Assembly (NCBI GenBank): GCA_023663345.1
Contig: JAMPHR010000001.1
Coordinates: 359,464 to 400,731 of the forward strand
From: Paenibacillus sp.
GTDB taxonomy: Bacteria > Bacteroidota > Bacteroidia > Bacteroidales > Muribaculaceae
Direction of reading: 5' to 3'
DNA length: 41,268 bases
The notes under the pieces were generated by a model. The model was not told where the DNA came from, made no database searches, and saw only the letters and a program-made list of their open reading frames with translations. This document shows, piece after piece, positions 1-8,078 of the stretch (position 1 is the stretch's first letter; the number at the start of each line of letters is the position of its first letter). The position numbers and the translations under genes are program-made.

Positions 1-82
1 ATCGAGAGAATGAGTGGCACCAGATGTCTGGGCGACGGATTCTTTTGCGTAGGTGTGTGACCTTGTGGCTCGTTGGTTTCAT
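1..82 (-). CDS. possible 5' end of a leftward gene, cut by the window edge
   Basis: An ATG at 82-80 on the minus strand opens a frame that stays open for 27 codons to the window edge. It starts MKPTSHKVTHLRKRIRR, which is basic. A perfect Bacteroidota -7 box (TACCTTTG, minus strand, 98-91) ends 8 bases before the ATG, so the message would be almost leaderless. There is no convincing TTG -33 element and the fragment is too short for a family assignment. A chance open frame behind a chance promoter box is quite possible. I do not recognise the product. Confidence 0.28.
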   Translation of the reverse strand, partial: MKPTSHKVTHLRKRIRRPDIWCHSFSR

Positions 83-90
83 ATCACCGG

Positions 91-98
91 CAAAGGTA
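91..98 (-). promoter_or_regulatory. -7 promoter box (TACCTTTG) facing the left edge
   Basis: The plus strand reads CAAAGGTA, which is the minus-strand TAnnTTTG box of Bacteroidota sigma-ABfr promoters. No TTG was found 19-21 bases upstream of it. It would serve the possible partial gene starting at 82. Confidence 0.35.
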
Positions 99-185
99 AG
101 ATACATTTACCGGGGATATGGTGCGATAATGTCGCGTTATGGAGAAGTTTTTTAGACCAGTGGGCCAGAGATCTTTTATTTTTAA

Positions 186-253
186 AGTATAGAGTTTTTT
201 AGCATAGAGTTTTTTTAGTATAGAGGGGGGGAAGTATAGGGATTAGATTTTTT
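186..253 (+). repeat. about four tandem copies of a ~16-bp AGTATAGAG-T(n) unit
   Basis: Units start at 186, 201, 217 and 233. Each begins AGTATAG or AGCATAG, and the first two end in a run of T. The third has a G run instead of T, and the fourth continues into ATTAGATTTTTT. The same 9-mer AGTATAGAG recurs in two near-tandem copies at 40750-40772, which points to a dispersed repeat family. Confidence 0.65.
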
Positions 254-398
254 AGCCAGAAGGTTCAGACCTGAGAACAAGAGGGGTTTTAGGAGTGAGA
301 TATATTGGTGTTAGCGAGGTGGTCACGGGGAATTATCGGACGTCTTCGACGCCCGATTTGGTATGTGTTTCATTTTTCCCCATGCCTCGCCCGACGGC

Positions 399-425
399 GC
401 AAATCTGCCCTGACGGGCGATTTGC
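399..425. other. strong hairpin in non-coding DNA
   Basis: GCAAATC (399-405) pairs with GATTTGC (419-425). Inside, GCCC (407-410) pairs with GGGC (415-418) around a TGAC loop, with one T bulged. It is not followed by a T run in either direction, so it is not a classic terminator. It could be a structured 3' region for rfbB, which ends at 596 on the minus strand, or part of an unrecognised RNA. Confidence 0.5.
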
Positions 426-595
426 TTGTCTGGCTCGTGATGGGGCTTCAACTACATCGCCTCTTCGAGGCTTGGTGGTTGGGGGCCTGCGGGATGTTTG
501 TAGACCAGATTCGTGGAGGCAACGATTTCATCGTCCCGGCAGGCTTGGTGGGTAGGTTGGGGCTGAGTGAGGTGGGAAGTAAGGGGTGAGAGGGA

Positions 596-1735
596 TTATT
601 TGCGATGGGAGTACATTTCCTCGTAGTATTTCTCGTATTCGCCTGATGTGATGTTGTCCATCCAAGGCTGGTTGTCGAGATACCATCTTACAGTTTTTTC
701 GATTCCTTCCTCAAATTGCAAGGAGGGTTCCCAGCCCAATTCTCGTTGCAGTTTACGCGAATCGATGGCGTAGCGCAGGTCGTGTCCGGCCCGGTCGGTC
801 ACATAAGTGATCAGGTCATCGGAAGCGCCCTCGGGATTTCCAAGCACTCGGTCGACGGTCTTTATTATAACCCGTATAAGATCAATGTTTTTCCACTCAT
901 TGAATCCTCCTATATTATAGGTGTCTCCCGGCTTGCCTTTATGGAAAATGAGGTCTATAGCACGAGCATGATCCTCGACATACAGCCAGTCTCTCACATT
1001 CTCTCCCTTACCATATACGGGCAGAGGACGACGGTGACGTATATTATTGATGAAGAGAGGAATGAGCTTTTCGGGGAACTGGTAAGGGCCGTAATTATTG
1101 GAGCAGTTGGTCACAATAGCCGGCATACCATAAGTGTCATGGAAAGCCCTCACAAAATGATCAGAAGAGGCCTTGGATGCGCTGTAGGGGGAATGTGGGT
1201 TGTACTTGCTCTCCTCGGTGAACAGTTCCTCTCCATAAGCCAGATGATGGCCGTCGGAGGAGGCCGTGGTAGAGAATTGCGACTCAATGCCATCAGGGGC
1301 GGTCAACCTCAACGCGCCATATACCTCGTCGGTGGAGATATGGTAGAACAATTTACCCTGATATTTCTCGGGAAGAGATTCCCAATACTCCTTAGCAGCC
1401 TGGAGAATCGAGAGAGTCCCCATGACATTTGTACGAGCAAATGTAAACGGATCCTTGATTGAACGGTCAACATGGCTCTCGGCGGCAAGGTGTATAATTC
1501 CGTCGATACAATACTCGCCAATAATCCGGCGCATAAGCTCCAGATCGGCAATATCACCCTTCACAAACGTATAATTGGATGCTTCCTCCACATCCATAAG
1601 GTTGGCGAGATTGCCGGCATAGGTGAGTTTATCGAGATTAACTATATGATAATCAGGATACTTGTTAACGAATAGTCTCACCAGATGACTGCCAATAAAA
1701 CCGGCTCCGCCGGTAATGAGTATGTTACGCTTCAT
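596..1735 (-). CDS. rfbB: dTDP-glucose 4,6-dehydratase
   Basis: RfbB (RmlB) converts dTDP-D-glucose to dTDP-4-keto-6-deoxy-D-glucose, the second step of dTDP-L-rhamnose synthesis. The 379-residue protein has the extended SDR pattern: GGAGFIGSHLV near the N-terminus for NAD+, STDEVYG, and YSASKASSDHFV with the Tyr/Lys pair, followed by NCSNNYGPYQFPEKLIPLFI, which is diagnostic of RmlB. I chose the ATG at 1735 because the family begins MKxILITGGAGFIG; the frame extends 58 codons further upstream, but that stretch lies inside rfbD in another frame. The start overlaps the end of rfbD by 11 bases, which suggests translational coupling. It is the last gene of the operon, and no clear terminator follows. 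Confidence 0.96.
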   Translation of the reverse strand: MKRNILITGGAGFIGSHLVRLFVNKYPDYHIVNLDKLTYAGNLANLMDVEEASNYTFVKGDIADLELMRRIIGEYCIDGIIHLAAESHVDRSIKDPFTFARTNVMGTLSILQAAKEYWESLPEKYQGKLFYHISTDEVYGALRLTAPDGIESQFSTTASSDGHHLAYGEELFTEESKYNPHSPYSASKASSDHFVRAFHDTYGMPAIVTNCSNNYGPYQFPEKLIPLFINNIRHRRPLPVYGKGENVRDWLYVEDHARAIDLIFHKGKPGDTYNIGGFNEWKNIDLIRVIIKTVDRVLGNPEGASDDLITYVTDRAGHDLRYAIDSRKLQRELGWEPSLQFEEGIEKTVRWYLDNQPWMDNITSGEYEKYYEEMYSHRK

Positions 1736-2597
1736 CACTCTTAAGGTTATTGATACATTTGCGCAATGAATCCATCCAATATGGAATCGGGAGATGGAAG
1801 GACTTCTTAAATTTAGTCTTGTCAAGTACGGAGAAAGAGGGGCGCTCAACAGCCGAAGGGAACTCGCAGGAATGACACGGACGGATGTCACAATCATTAT
1901 TTCCGGCAATTTCCGAAATCACCTTGGCAAAATCATACCATGAGCATACCCCTTCGTTGGAATAATTGTATATCCCGTAGTTGCCCTCATATTTCCTATT
2001 GTTGATGATGTCGACTATGGCATCGGCGAGGTCCTGAGCATAGGTGGGGGATCCTATCTGATCGAACACCACATTGAGCTCGCGACGGGTGGCGGTAAGA
2101 TCCATCATGGTCTTGACAAAATTCTTACCGAACTCGGAATAGAGCCATGACGTGCGTATGATCACGTAACGGCACCCGCTCCTTAGGATGGCCTCCTCGC
2201 CGTGGAGCTTGGTGCGACCGTAGGCACCCGTGGGGTTCACAGGAGTATTCTCATCACGCGGAGTGTTGCCACAATCACCGCCAAATACATAATCGGTAGA
2301 AATATGAATGAGGGGGATACCGTTGTCTCTCGCCGCCTCAGCGAGATAGCCTACAGCTGTGGCATTGATAGTCTCGGCTATATCCTCCTGCCGTTCGGCG
2401 CGCTCGACATCGGTGAAGGCCGCGCAATTCACTATGCACTGGAAATCATTGACTTTTACCCCAAGGCGCACTGCCTCAGGATCGGTTATGTCAATATCGT
2501 CGACATCGGTAAATATGTATTCGTTGACGGACTCGGATGCCGCCCTTTCAAGACAACTTCCAAGTTGACCGCTACCTCCGGTAACGAGTATTCTCAT
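1725..2597 (-). CDS. rfbD: dTDP-4-dehydrorhamnose reductase
   Basis: RfbD (RmlD) reduces dTDP-4-keto-L-rhamnose to dTDP-L-rhamnose with NAD(P)H, the final step. The 290-residue SDR has an N-terminal GGSGQLG nucleotide-binding motif, the segment NCAAFTDVERAE, the motif STDYVFGG, and YGRTKLHGE with the catalytic Tyr-x3-Lys. Length and motif order fit the family. It starts 76 bases after fucO, and that gap contains a terminator-like hairpin (2612-2664), so its expression may be lower than, or separate from, that of rfbA and rfbC. Its 3' end overlaps the rfbB start by 11 bases. Confidence 0.96.
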   Translation of the reverse strand: MRILVTGGSGQLGSCLERAASESVNEYIFTDVDDIDITDPEAVRLGVKVNDFQCIVNCAAFTDVERAERQEDIAETINATAVGYLAEAARDNGIPLIHISTDYVFGGDCGNTPRDENTPVNPTGAYGRTKLHGEEAILRSGCRYVIIRTSWLYSEFGKNFVKTMMDLTATRRELNVVFDQIGSPTYAQDLADAIVDIINNRKYEGNYGIYNYSNEGVCSWYDFAKVISEIAGNNDCDIRPCHSCEFPSAVERPSFSVLDKTKFKKSFHLPIPYWMDSLRKCINNLKSDEA

Positions 2598-2611
2598 AAG
2601 TAAGTCAGAAT

Positions 2612-2664
2612 AGAAAAATCAGAGTGTGTCGAAAGGTCGAGAAACCGGCCTCTCAACACACTCT
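2612..2664 (-). terminator. terminator-like hairpin inside the rhamnose operon, between fucO and rfbD
   Basis: AGAGTGTGTCGA (2621-2632) pairs with TCAACACACTCT (2653-2664), giving 12 bp with one wobble. On the minus strand the stem is followed by GATTTTTCT. It lies just after the fucO stop and ends 15 bases before the rfbD start. It has the shape of an intrinsic terminator or attenuator that would uncouple rfbD-rfbB from rfbA-rfbC-fucO. Confidence 0.65.
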
Positions 2665-2673
2665 TTTACGACT

Positions 2674-3828
2674 TTATAAAACCTTATTATACAGAGCGAT
2701 GATATCCTCGATAGTCACATCACGGGGGTTGCCGGGAGTGCATACATCGGAGATAGCCTGCTCGGACAGCGCCTGAATATCGGACTCCTTAATGCCGATT
2801 TCAGAGAGGTGCTGAGGTATGCCGACCTTGATAGACAGAGCCTTGACAGCATCGCAAGCAGCCTGGGCAGCCTCATCGCGGCTCATGCCAGAGATATCCA
2901 CACCCATAGCCTCGGCTATGGCAGGATACTTGTCGAGACATGCGGGCATGTTCCACTCCATGATGGTGGGGAGGAGCAGAGCGTTGGCCACGCCGTGGGG
3001 CACATCAAAGAGCGATCCGAGAGGATGGGCCATGCCGTGAACCAGGCCAAGACCGACGTTGGAGAACGCCATGCCGGCAACATACTGGGCTACGGCCATA
3101 GCGTCGCGCGCCTCGGCATTGGACGGCTCAGCAACAGCGGTGGGAAGATTGCGGCTGATCATGCGGATAGCCTCGATCTCAAACATATCGCTCAACGACC
3201 ATGCGCCCTTGGTGATATAGCCCTCAATGGCATGAGTGAGAGCATCCATACCGGTTGCAGCGGTAAGCGAGGCAGGGAGAGAATACATCAGCTCGGCATC
3301 CACGATAGCCACTGCGGGAATATCGTTAGGATCCACGCACACCATCTTCTTGTGATTCTCCTCGTCGATGATCACATAGTTGATAGTTGTCTCGGCAGCT
3401 GTGCCGGCAGTGGTGGGGAGAGCCACGATGGGTACACTCTTGTGAGTGGTGGGGGCACAGCCCTCGAGAGATACGATATCGGAGAAATCGGGATTGTTTA
3501 TCACGATACCAACGGCCTTGGCAGTGTCGATAGATGATCCGCCACCAACGGCTATTATGAAATCAGCGCCAGACTTTTTATATGCCTCGATGCCGTCCTT
3601 TACATTAGTAACGGTAGGATTGGGCTTCACGTCGCTGAAAATCTCGTAGGGGATGGATGCTCCATCGAGAACATCGGTCACCATCTTAGCCACACCGAAC
3701 TTAACGAGTCCAGCATCAGTCACGATAAGTGCCTTGCTCTTTCCAAGACGTTTTACCACTTCGGAGAGTTCCTTTCGGGCACCGGGGCCGAAATATGAAA
3801 CTTCATTGAGAATAAATCTGTGAATCAT
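2674..3828 (-). CDS. fucO: iron-type alcohol dehydrogenase, lactaldehyde reductase (FucO) type
   Basis: This is a 384-residue group III (iron-dependent) alcohol dehydrogenase. It matches the E. coli FucO pattern closely along its length: an N-terminal MILNE-like segment, GGGSSIDTAKA (95-105), PTTAGTAAETTINYVI (138-153), ATGMDALTHAIEGYIT (191-206), GLGLVHGMAHPLG (259-271) and a C-terminal DVCTPGNPR. Expected metal ligands are D195, H199, H264 and H278. FucO interconverts L-lactaldehyde and 1,2-propanediol, normally in anaerobic fucose or rhamnose breakdown. Here it starts 7 bases after rfbC inside a rhamnose synthesis operon, which is unusual. Substrate assignment rests on similarity only; other short-chain alcohols or aldehydes are possible. 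Confidence 0.88.
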   Translation of the reverse strand: MIHRFILNEVSYFGPGARKELSEVVKRLGKSKALIVTDAGLVKFGVAKMVTDVLDGASIPYEIFSDVKPNPTVTNVKDGIEAYKKSGADFIIAVGGGSSIDTAKAVGIVINNPDFSDIVSLEGCAPTTHKSVPIVALPTTAGTAAETTINYVIIDEENHKKMVCVDPNDIPAVAIVDAELMYSLPASLTAATGMDALTHAIEGYITKGAWSLSDMFEIEAIRMISRNLPTAVAEPSNAEARDAMAVAQYVAGMAFSNVGLGLVHGMAHPLGSLFDVPHGVANALLLPTIMEWNMPACLDKYPAIAEAMGVDISGMSRDEAAQAACDAVKALSIKVGIPQHLSEIGIKESDIQALSEQAISDVCTPGNPRDVTIEDIIALYNKVL

Positions 3829-3835
3829 TTTTCAG

Positions 3836-4408
3836 TTATTTATAGAGATTAGTATTAAGGTCAAACGGGGAGTCGAAGTCGGCAAACATGGGGTGGCGAG
3901 TGTCCTTTTCCGACAATATCGCATCGTGAGGATCTATGCACCAATCTATGCCGAGACTCGTGTCGAGGATAGAGATGCCTCCCTCGGCCTGCGGAGCATA
4001 GAAATTGTCACATTTATAAAGGAATGTGGCCTTGTCGCTGAGTACTGCGAAACCGTGGGCAAATCCTCGGGGGATATACAGCTGGCGATGATTTTCGGCC
4101 GAGAGTTCCACGGCCACATGACGGCCATAGGTTGGAGAACCACGGCGTATATCCACAGCCACGTCGAGGACTGCACCGCTTACACAACGCACGAGTTTGG
4201 ACTGAGCGAACGGCGGTTTCTGGAAATGCAATCCACGCATCACTCCGCGCACCGAACTCGATTCATTATCCTGCACGAATTCAACAGGACACACCGATGT
4301 GTCAAACTCACGCTGTGAATAGCTTTCAAAAAAGTATCCACGTGCATCGGTAAACACCCGTGGCTCGATTATCACAACGCCTTCTATGTCGGTTTCGATT
4401 ACTCTCAT
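3836..4408 (-). CDS. rfbC: dTDP-4-dehydrorhamnose 3,5-epimerase
   Basis: RfbC (RmlC) epimerises C3 and C5 of dTDP-4-keto-6-deoxyglucose, the third step of dTDP-L-rhamnose synthesis. The 190-residue cupin carries DARGYFFESY (21-30), QDNESSSVRGVMRGLHFQ (46-63) with the likely catalytic H61, VDIRRGSPTYG (85-95), and YIPRGFAHGFAVLS (111-124) followed by the Tyr at 131. Length is normal. Its ATG overlaps the rfbA stop by one base (TGATG), indicating tight coupling. Confidence 0.96.
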   Translation of the reverse strand: MRVIETDIEGVVIIEPRVFTDARGYFFESYSQREFDTSVCPVEFVQDNESSSVRGVMRGLHFQKPPFAQSKLVRCVSGAVLDVAVDIRRGSPTYGRHVAVELSAENHRQLYIPRGFAHGFAVLSDKATFLYKCDNFYAPQAEGGISILDTSLGIDWCIDPHDAILSEKDTRHPMFADFDSPFDLNTNLYK

Positions 4409-5313
4409 CAGTTATGATCCTTCAGTTGGTCCCTCTTCAACTCATCGACCACCTTCATGAGATAGCGGCCGTAATTATTCTTAAGCATCGGACGGGCAAG
4501 TTCACGCATCTTCTCTTCCGAAATCCATCCCTTGCGGTAGGCAATGCCTTCGAGACATGCGATCTTAAGGCCCTGGCGCTTCTCGAGAACCTCGACATAT
4601 ATGGAAGCCTCGGCAAGAGAATCGTGAGTACCGGTATCAAGCCATGCGAAACCACGAGGAAGCGTGCGCACCTTCAGTTGGCCGTCATCAAGAAATGCCT
4701 GATTCACGGCCGTGATTTCAAGCTCGCCACGAGCCGATGGTTTTATTTGCGAAGCAATGTCCACAACCTTATTGGGGTAGAAATACAGCCCGACGACAGC
4801 GTAGTTGCTCTTGGGATGCTCGGGCTTCTCCTCTATAGAGATGCAATTCCCGTCGCGGTCAAACTCGGCGACGCCATAGCGTTCTGGGCAATCGACCCAA
4901 TAGCCAAACACGGAGGCTTGCCCGTCTTTCTCAACAGTATCGACGGCTTCCTTCAACAGACCAGAGAATCCGGCTCCATGAAATATATTGTCGCCCAACA
5001 CGAGGCATACCGAATCGTCTCCTATAAACTCGCGCCCGATTATGAACGCCTGAGCCAGGCCGTCGGGAGAGGGTTGCTCGGCATAGGAAAATCTCACGCC
5101 GAAATCACTGCCGTCGCCAAGCAGACGCTCGAACATAGGCAAGTCAAACGGAGTGGAGATGATGAGTATATCCCTGATCCCGGCAAGCATGAGGGTCGAG
5201 ATAGGATAATATATCATAGGCTTGTCAAAGATGGGAAGCAATTGCTTGCTCACACCCTTGGTGATCGGATACAATCGGGTGCCGGAACCTCCGGCGAGAA
5301 CTATCCCTTTCAT
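4408..5313 (-). CDS. rfbA: glucose-1-phosphate thymidylyltransferase
   Basis: RfbA (RmlA) joins glucose-1-phosphate and dTTP to form dTDP-glucose, the first and feedback-controlled step of rhamnose synthesis. The 301-residue protein starts [16 protein letters not shown], the nucleotidyltransferase signature (residues 5-16), followed by [24 protein letters not shown], and the [19 protein letters not shown] and [11 protein letters not shown]-like segments typical of RmlA. It is the first gene of the operon. A good promoter lies 45 bases upstream, and the gene diverges from mutS2. Confidence 0.96.
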   Translation of the reverse strand: MKGIVLAGGSGTRLYPITKGVSKQLLPIFDKPMIYYPISTLMLAGIRDILIISTPFDLPMFERLLGDGSDFGVRFSYAEQPSPDGLAQAFIIGREFIGDDSVCLVLGDNIFHGAGFSGLLKEAVDTVEKDGQASVFGYWVDCPERYGVAEFDRDGNCISIEEKPEHPKSNYAVVGLYFYPNKVVDIASQIKPSARGELEITAVNQAFLDDGQLKVRTLPRGFAWLDTGTHDSLAEASIYVEVLEKRQGLKIACLEGIAYRKGWISEEKMRELARPMLKNNYGRYLMKVVDELKRDQLKDHN

Positions 5314-5357
5314 AGATTCTTGTTTCTGGGACTATGGTGAAGGTTAATGTTGCACTG

Positions 5358-5387
5358 CGAAGTTACGGAAAAGTTTTCATTCGGCAA
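5358..5387 (-). promoter_or_regulatory. promoter of the rfbA-rfbC-fucO-rfbD-rfbB operon
   Basis: On the minus strand a TTG (5387-5385) is followed after 19 bases by TAACTTCG (5365-5358), one base off the Bacteroidota TAnnTTTG box. Position and direction fit a leader of about 40 bases before rfbA. Confidence 0.6.
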
Positions 5388-5503
5388 TAACGGCCATACT
5401 GAAATAAGCGATTTTGAACAGTCCGAGGAGGATTCCGGGCGTGTGGCAAGGCTCCGTATTAAGTTTTTTGAAACTTGGAGGCGATAATAATTCGGATTTT
5501 GAT

Positions 5504-5511
5504 TAATTTTG
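5504..5511 (+). promoter_or_regulatory. -7 box of mutS2 (TAATTTTG)
   Basis: This is a perfect TAnnTTTG box whose last G is only 4 bases before the mutS2 ATG. Because transcription starts a few bases after this box in Bacteroidota, the mRNA should be leaderless or nearly so. No TTG stands at the right distance upstream. Confidence 0.5.
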
Positions 5512-5515
5512 TAAC

Positions 5516-7975
5516 ATGATTTTTCCTGATAAGATAGAAGAAAAAATTGGGTTTGATGGAGTGAGAGCGCAGATAGCAAAGCGCTGTCACTGCCAAGGCG
5601 CGCTCGACCGTTGCGCCGACATGTCAATGATGACCGATTTCGGTGCCATAAAAGCGGCGCTCGAAGCCACCGCAGAAATGTCATCGGCACTACATTCCGA
5701 TGATGCCATACCTCTTGGCGGACTGCACGACATAGACACCTCACTGTCGCTCATACGCATCCCGGGGACATTCCTCGAGATCAAGGAACTGGTGAAAGTA
5801 AGAAGAATGTTGCAATGCTTCAACGAAGTATCAGCTTTCTTCTCACGCCATACCACCGATGGCGGGCATACCCCCTACCCCCGCCTCTCGTATATCGGCG
5901 AAGGGCTAAAGGATGTGTCACCGGCCATAGCCTCCTCGATCGACCGCGTGGTAGATGAGACGACGTCAACAGTCAAGGACAACGCCTCGCCCGCACTTGC
6001 CGAGATAAGGTCGAAACTGCGAGGCATGTCGGGTCGCGTCAACTCAATATTGCGCCGTGTGCTCGCCAATGCCATTTCCCAGGGATTGCTCGACCCTGAC
6101 ACCGTGCCATCAATGCGCGAAGGACGCTTGGTAATACCTGTATCGCCCATGCACAAACGGCAGATACAAGGTATCGTACATGACGAATCGGCCTCGGGCA
6201 AGACGGTGTTCATAGAGCCGGCCGAAGTAGTGGAAGCCAACAACCTCACACGTGAGTTGCAGATGGAGGAGCATCGCGAGATAATAAGGATACTCACATC
6301 CATCGCAGACTCAATCCGCCCCTCGATACCATCGATACTCATAGCTGCCGGCATCATATATCACCTCGACTTCATACAGGCCAAGGCCATGTATGCCGAC
6401 ACTGTAGGAGGAATAATGCCCCACCTTCATGACCGAGCCGAGCTGGAGTGGTATCACGCCTGCCATCCTGGATTGAAAATGTCGCTCGAACGACACGGGC
6501 GCGAGATAGTGCCGATAGATGTCACGCTCACTCCCGAACGGCGAATCCTCGTGATCTCTGGTCCAAATGCCGGTGGCAAATCTGTATGCCTTAAGACTGT
6601 GGGTACCCTGCAGTACATGATGCAATGCGGAATATTGCCTCCGGTATATGAAAATTCCCATTTCGGAATATTCAAAGATATTTTCGTTGACATAGGCGAT
6701 GACCAGTCGCTGGAGGATGATCTGTCGACCTACAGCTCTCACCTGCGCAACATGAAATTCATGCTCCAGAGAGGGCGGAAAGGCACATTGTTCCTTATCG
6801 ACGAGATGGGATCGGGCACCGAGCCACAGATAGGTGGAGCGTTGGCCCAGGCCATACTTGCTCAGATGAATCAGGAAGGGATGTGGGGTATAGTCACCAC
6901 TCATTATCAGAACTTGAAGCAGATGGCCGACGATACGCCCGGGCTCATCAACGGCTCCATGCTGTATGACCGCCAGATGATGCAACCGCTGTTCCGGTTG
7001 TCAATAGGCAATCCGGGCAGTTCGTTTGCCGTCGAGATAGCACGCAAAATAGGTCTTCCCAAAGAGATTATCGACTCGGCCGAACAGATAGTTGGCAGCG
7101 ACTATATAAATCTCGACAAATATCTACTCGACATCACCCGCGACAAGAGATATTGGGAGAATAAGCGAGCAGATATAAGAAGAAAAGAGAAGATACTCGA
7201 CGATAAACTCGAACGCTACACCGATGATGCCGAGAATCTGAGACTACGCCGTCGTGAGATCATTGATGAAGCCCGAGCCGAAGCCAAACGTATCCTTGAC
7301 GCATCCAATGCCGCCATCGAACGCACTATAGCCGAGATAAAGAAGGCCAATGCTGAACGAGAGCTCACTCTCGAGGCCCGCCGAAAGCTCAAGGAGGAGC
7401 GACTGGCTCTCGAGAACGGGGAGCATGGAAAAGAAAACGCCACGCTCGCCCGCGCGCCTAAGAAAAAGAAGGGTAAAAAGCCTGCCGTCACCACGAGTGT
7501 GCCCCCTCAGCAAAGGCCTGTGGAGCAAGGATGCAATGTGAAGCTGGACGGCCAGGGCACTGTGGGAACCGTACTCGAAGTAAACGGCAAGAACGCTATC
7601 GTAGCTTTCGGCAATCTCAAGACCAATGTGAAGATTGACCGGCTGACTGTAACCGATGCCAAACCCAAGGAACCAAAGCAGAGTGGAATAAGCATGGCGA
7701 CAATCGATGCAGGACACCAGCGGCAACTCCAATTCAAGCATGAAATAGATGTGCGTGGATTCAGGTCTGATGAGGCCATACAGGCGGTGACATATTTCAT
7801 TGACGATGCCATCCGCTTCAACGCATCGCGTGTGCGCATACTTCACGGCACCGGGACCGGAGTGCTAAGGCAGGTACTGAGAGATTATCTGTCGACCGTG
7901 CCGGGAGTAATATCGGCCCGTGACGAGGATGTGCGGTTCGGCGGAGCAGGCATCACTGTTGTAGAGCTTCAATAG
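5516..7975 (+). CDS. mutS2: endonuclease MutS2
   Basis: MutS2 is a MutS-like ATPase with a nuclease tail, linked to suppression of recombination or to ribosome rescue in different bacteria. The 819-residue protein shows the MutS2 order: N-terminal clamp/lever region, Walker A GPNAGGKS (349-356), Walker B LFLIDE (425-430) followed by MGSGTEP, TTHYQNLK, a charged coiled coil (about 530-640), a Lys-rich linker, and a C-terminal Smr domain (about 745-819) with EIDVRG and HGTGTGVLR. Length is close to that of other family members. The start MIFPDKIEEKIGFD matches the usual N-terminus of the family. It is divergent from rfbA and probably transcribed alone, since fumarase has its own promoter. Confidence 0.95.
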   Translation: MIFPDKIEEKIGFDGVRAQIAKRCHCQGALDRCADMSMMTDFGAIKAALEATAEMSSALHSDDAIPLGGLHDIDTSLSLIRIPGTFLEIKELVKVRRMLQCFNEVSAFFSRHTTDGGHTPYPRLSYIGEGLKDVSPAIASSIDRVVDETTSTVKDNASPALAEIRSKLRGMSGRVNSILRRVLANAISQGLLDPDTVPSMREGRLVIPVSPMHKRQIQGIVHDESASGKTVFIEPAEVVEANNLTRELQMEEHREIIRILTSIADSIRPSIPSILIAAGIIYHLDFIQAKAMYADTVGGIMPHLHDRAELEWYHACHPGLKMSLERHGREIVPIDVTLTPERRILVISGPNAGGKSVCLKTVGTLQYMMQCGILPPVYENSHFGIFKDIFVDIGDDQSLEDDLSTYSSHLRNMKFMLQRGRKGTLFLIDEMGSGTEPQIGGALAQAILAQMNQEGMWGIVTTHYQNLKQMADDTPGLINGSMLYDRQMMQPLFRLSIGNPGSSFAVEIARKIGLPKEIIDSAEQIVGSDYINLDKYLLDITRDKRYWENKRADIRRKEKILDDKLERYTDDAENLRLRRREIIDEARAEAKRILDASNAAIERTIAEIKKANAERELTLEARRKLKEERLALENGEHGKENATLARAPKKKKGKKPAVTTSVPPQQRPVEQGCNVKLDGQGTVGTVLEVNGKNAIVAFGNLKTNVKIDRLTVTDAKPKEPKQSGISMATIDAGHQRQLQFKHEIDVRGFRSDEAIQAVTYFIDDAIRFNASRVRILHGTGTGVLRQVLRDYLSTVPGVISARDEDVRFGGAGITVVELQ

Positions 7976-7988
7976 CACGTCCACAGTG

Positions 7989-8019
7989 TTGCAAGACACG
8001 AAAATGTTTCGTACATTTG
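7989..8019 (+). promoter_or_regulatory. promoter of the fumarase gene
   Basis: TTG (7989-7991), a 20-base spacer, then TACATTTG (8012-8019): a perfect Bacteroidota promoter. The predicted leader is about 55 bases. It probably drives fumarase through the downstream kinase-prmC-recX-comF genes. Confidence 0.8.
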
Positions 8020-8078
8020 CCAATACATTTAAGTAAACCTTAACTCAACAATTATAATCAACTCATTCATATCCAACC

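Larger units (their letters stand above)
83..595. other. 513-base non-coding stretch, G/T-rich on the plus strand
   Basis: It holds the leftward -7 box, a 16-bp repeat array (186-253), a hairpin (399-425), a small hairpin GCCTC-TTC-GAGGC (459-471) and an 11-base direct repeat AGGCTTGGTGG (468-478 and 541-551). Two overlapping plus-strand frames of 86 and 94 codons (295-555, 305-589) look like chance: their composition is odd, they carry no recognisable domain and they lie over the hairpins. It may be a decayed gene or an untranslated RNA region; nothing further can be supported. Confidence 0.6.

Noticed and set aside
295-589. two overlapping plus-strand frames (86 and 94 codons) near the left edge
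   Set aside because: No start context, no domain, and they run through hairpins and repeats; neither looks like a protein.
1736-1909. N-terminal extension of rfbB (58 codons)
   Set aside because: It lies inside rfbD in another frame and precedes the universal MKxILITGGAGFIG start of the family.
4360-5340. 326-codon open frame on the plus strand
   Set aside because: Antisense to rfbA, which is complete and conserved.
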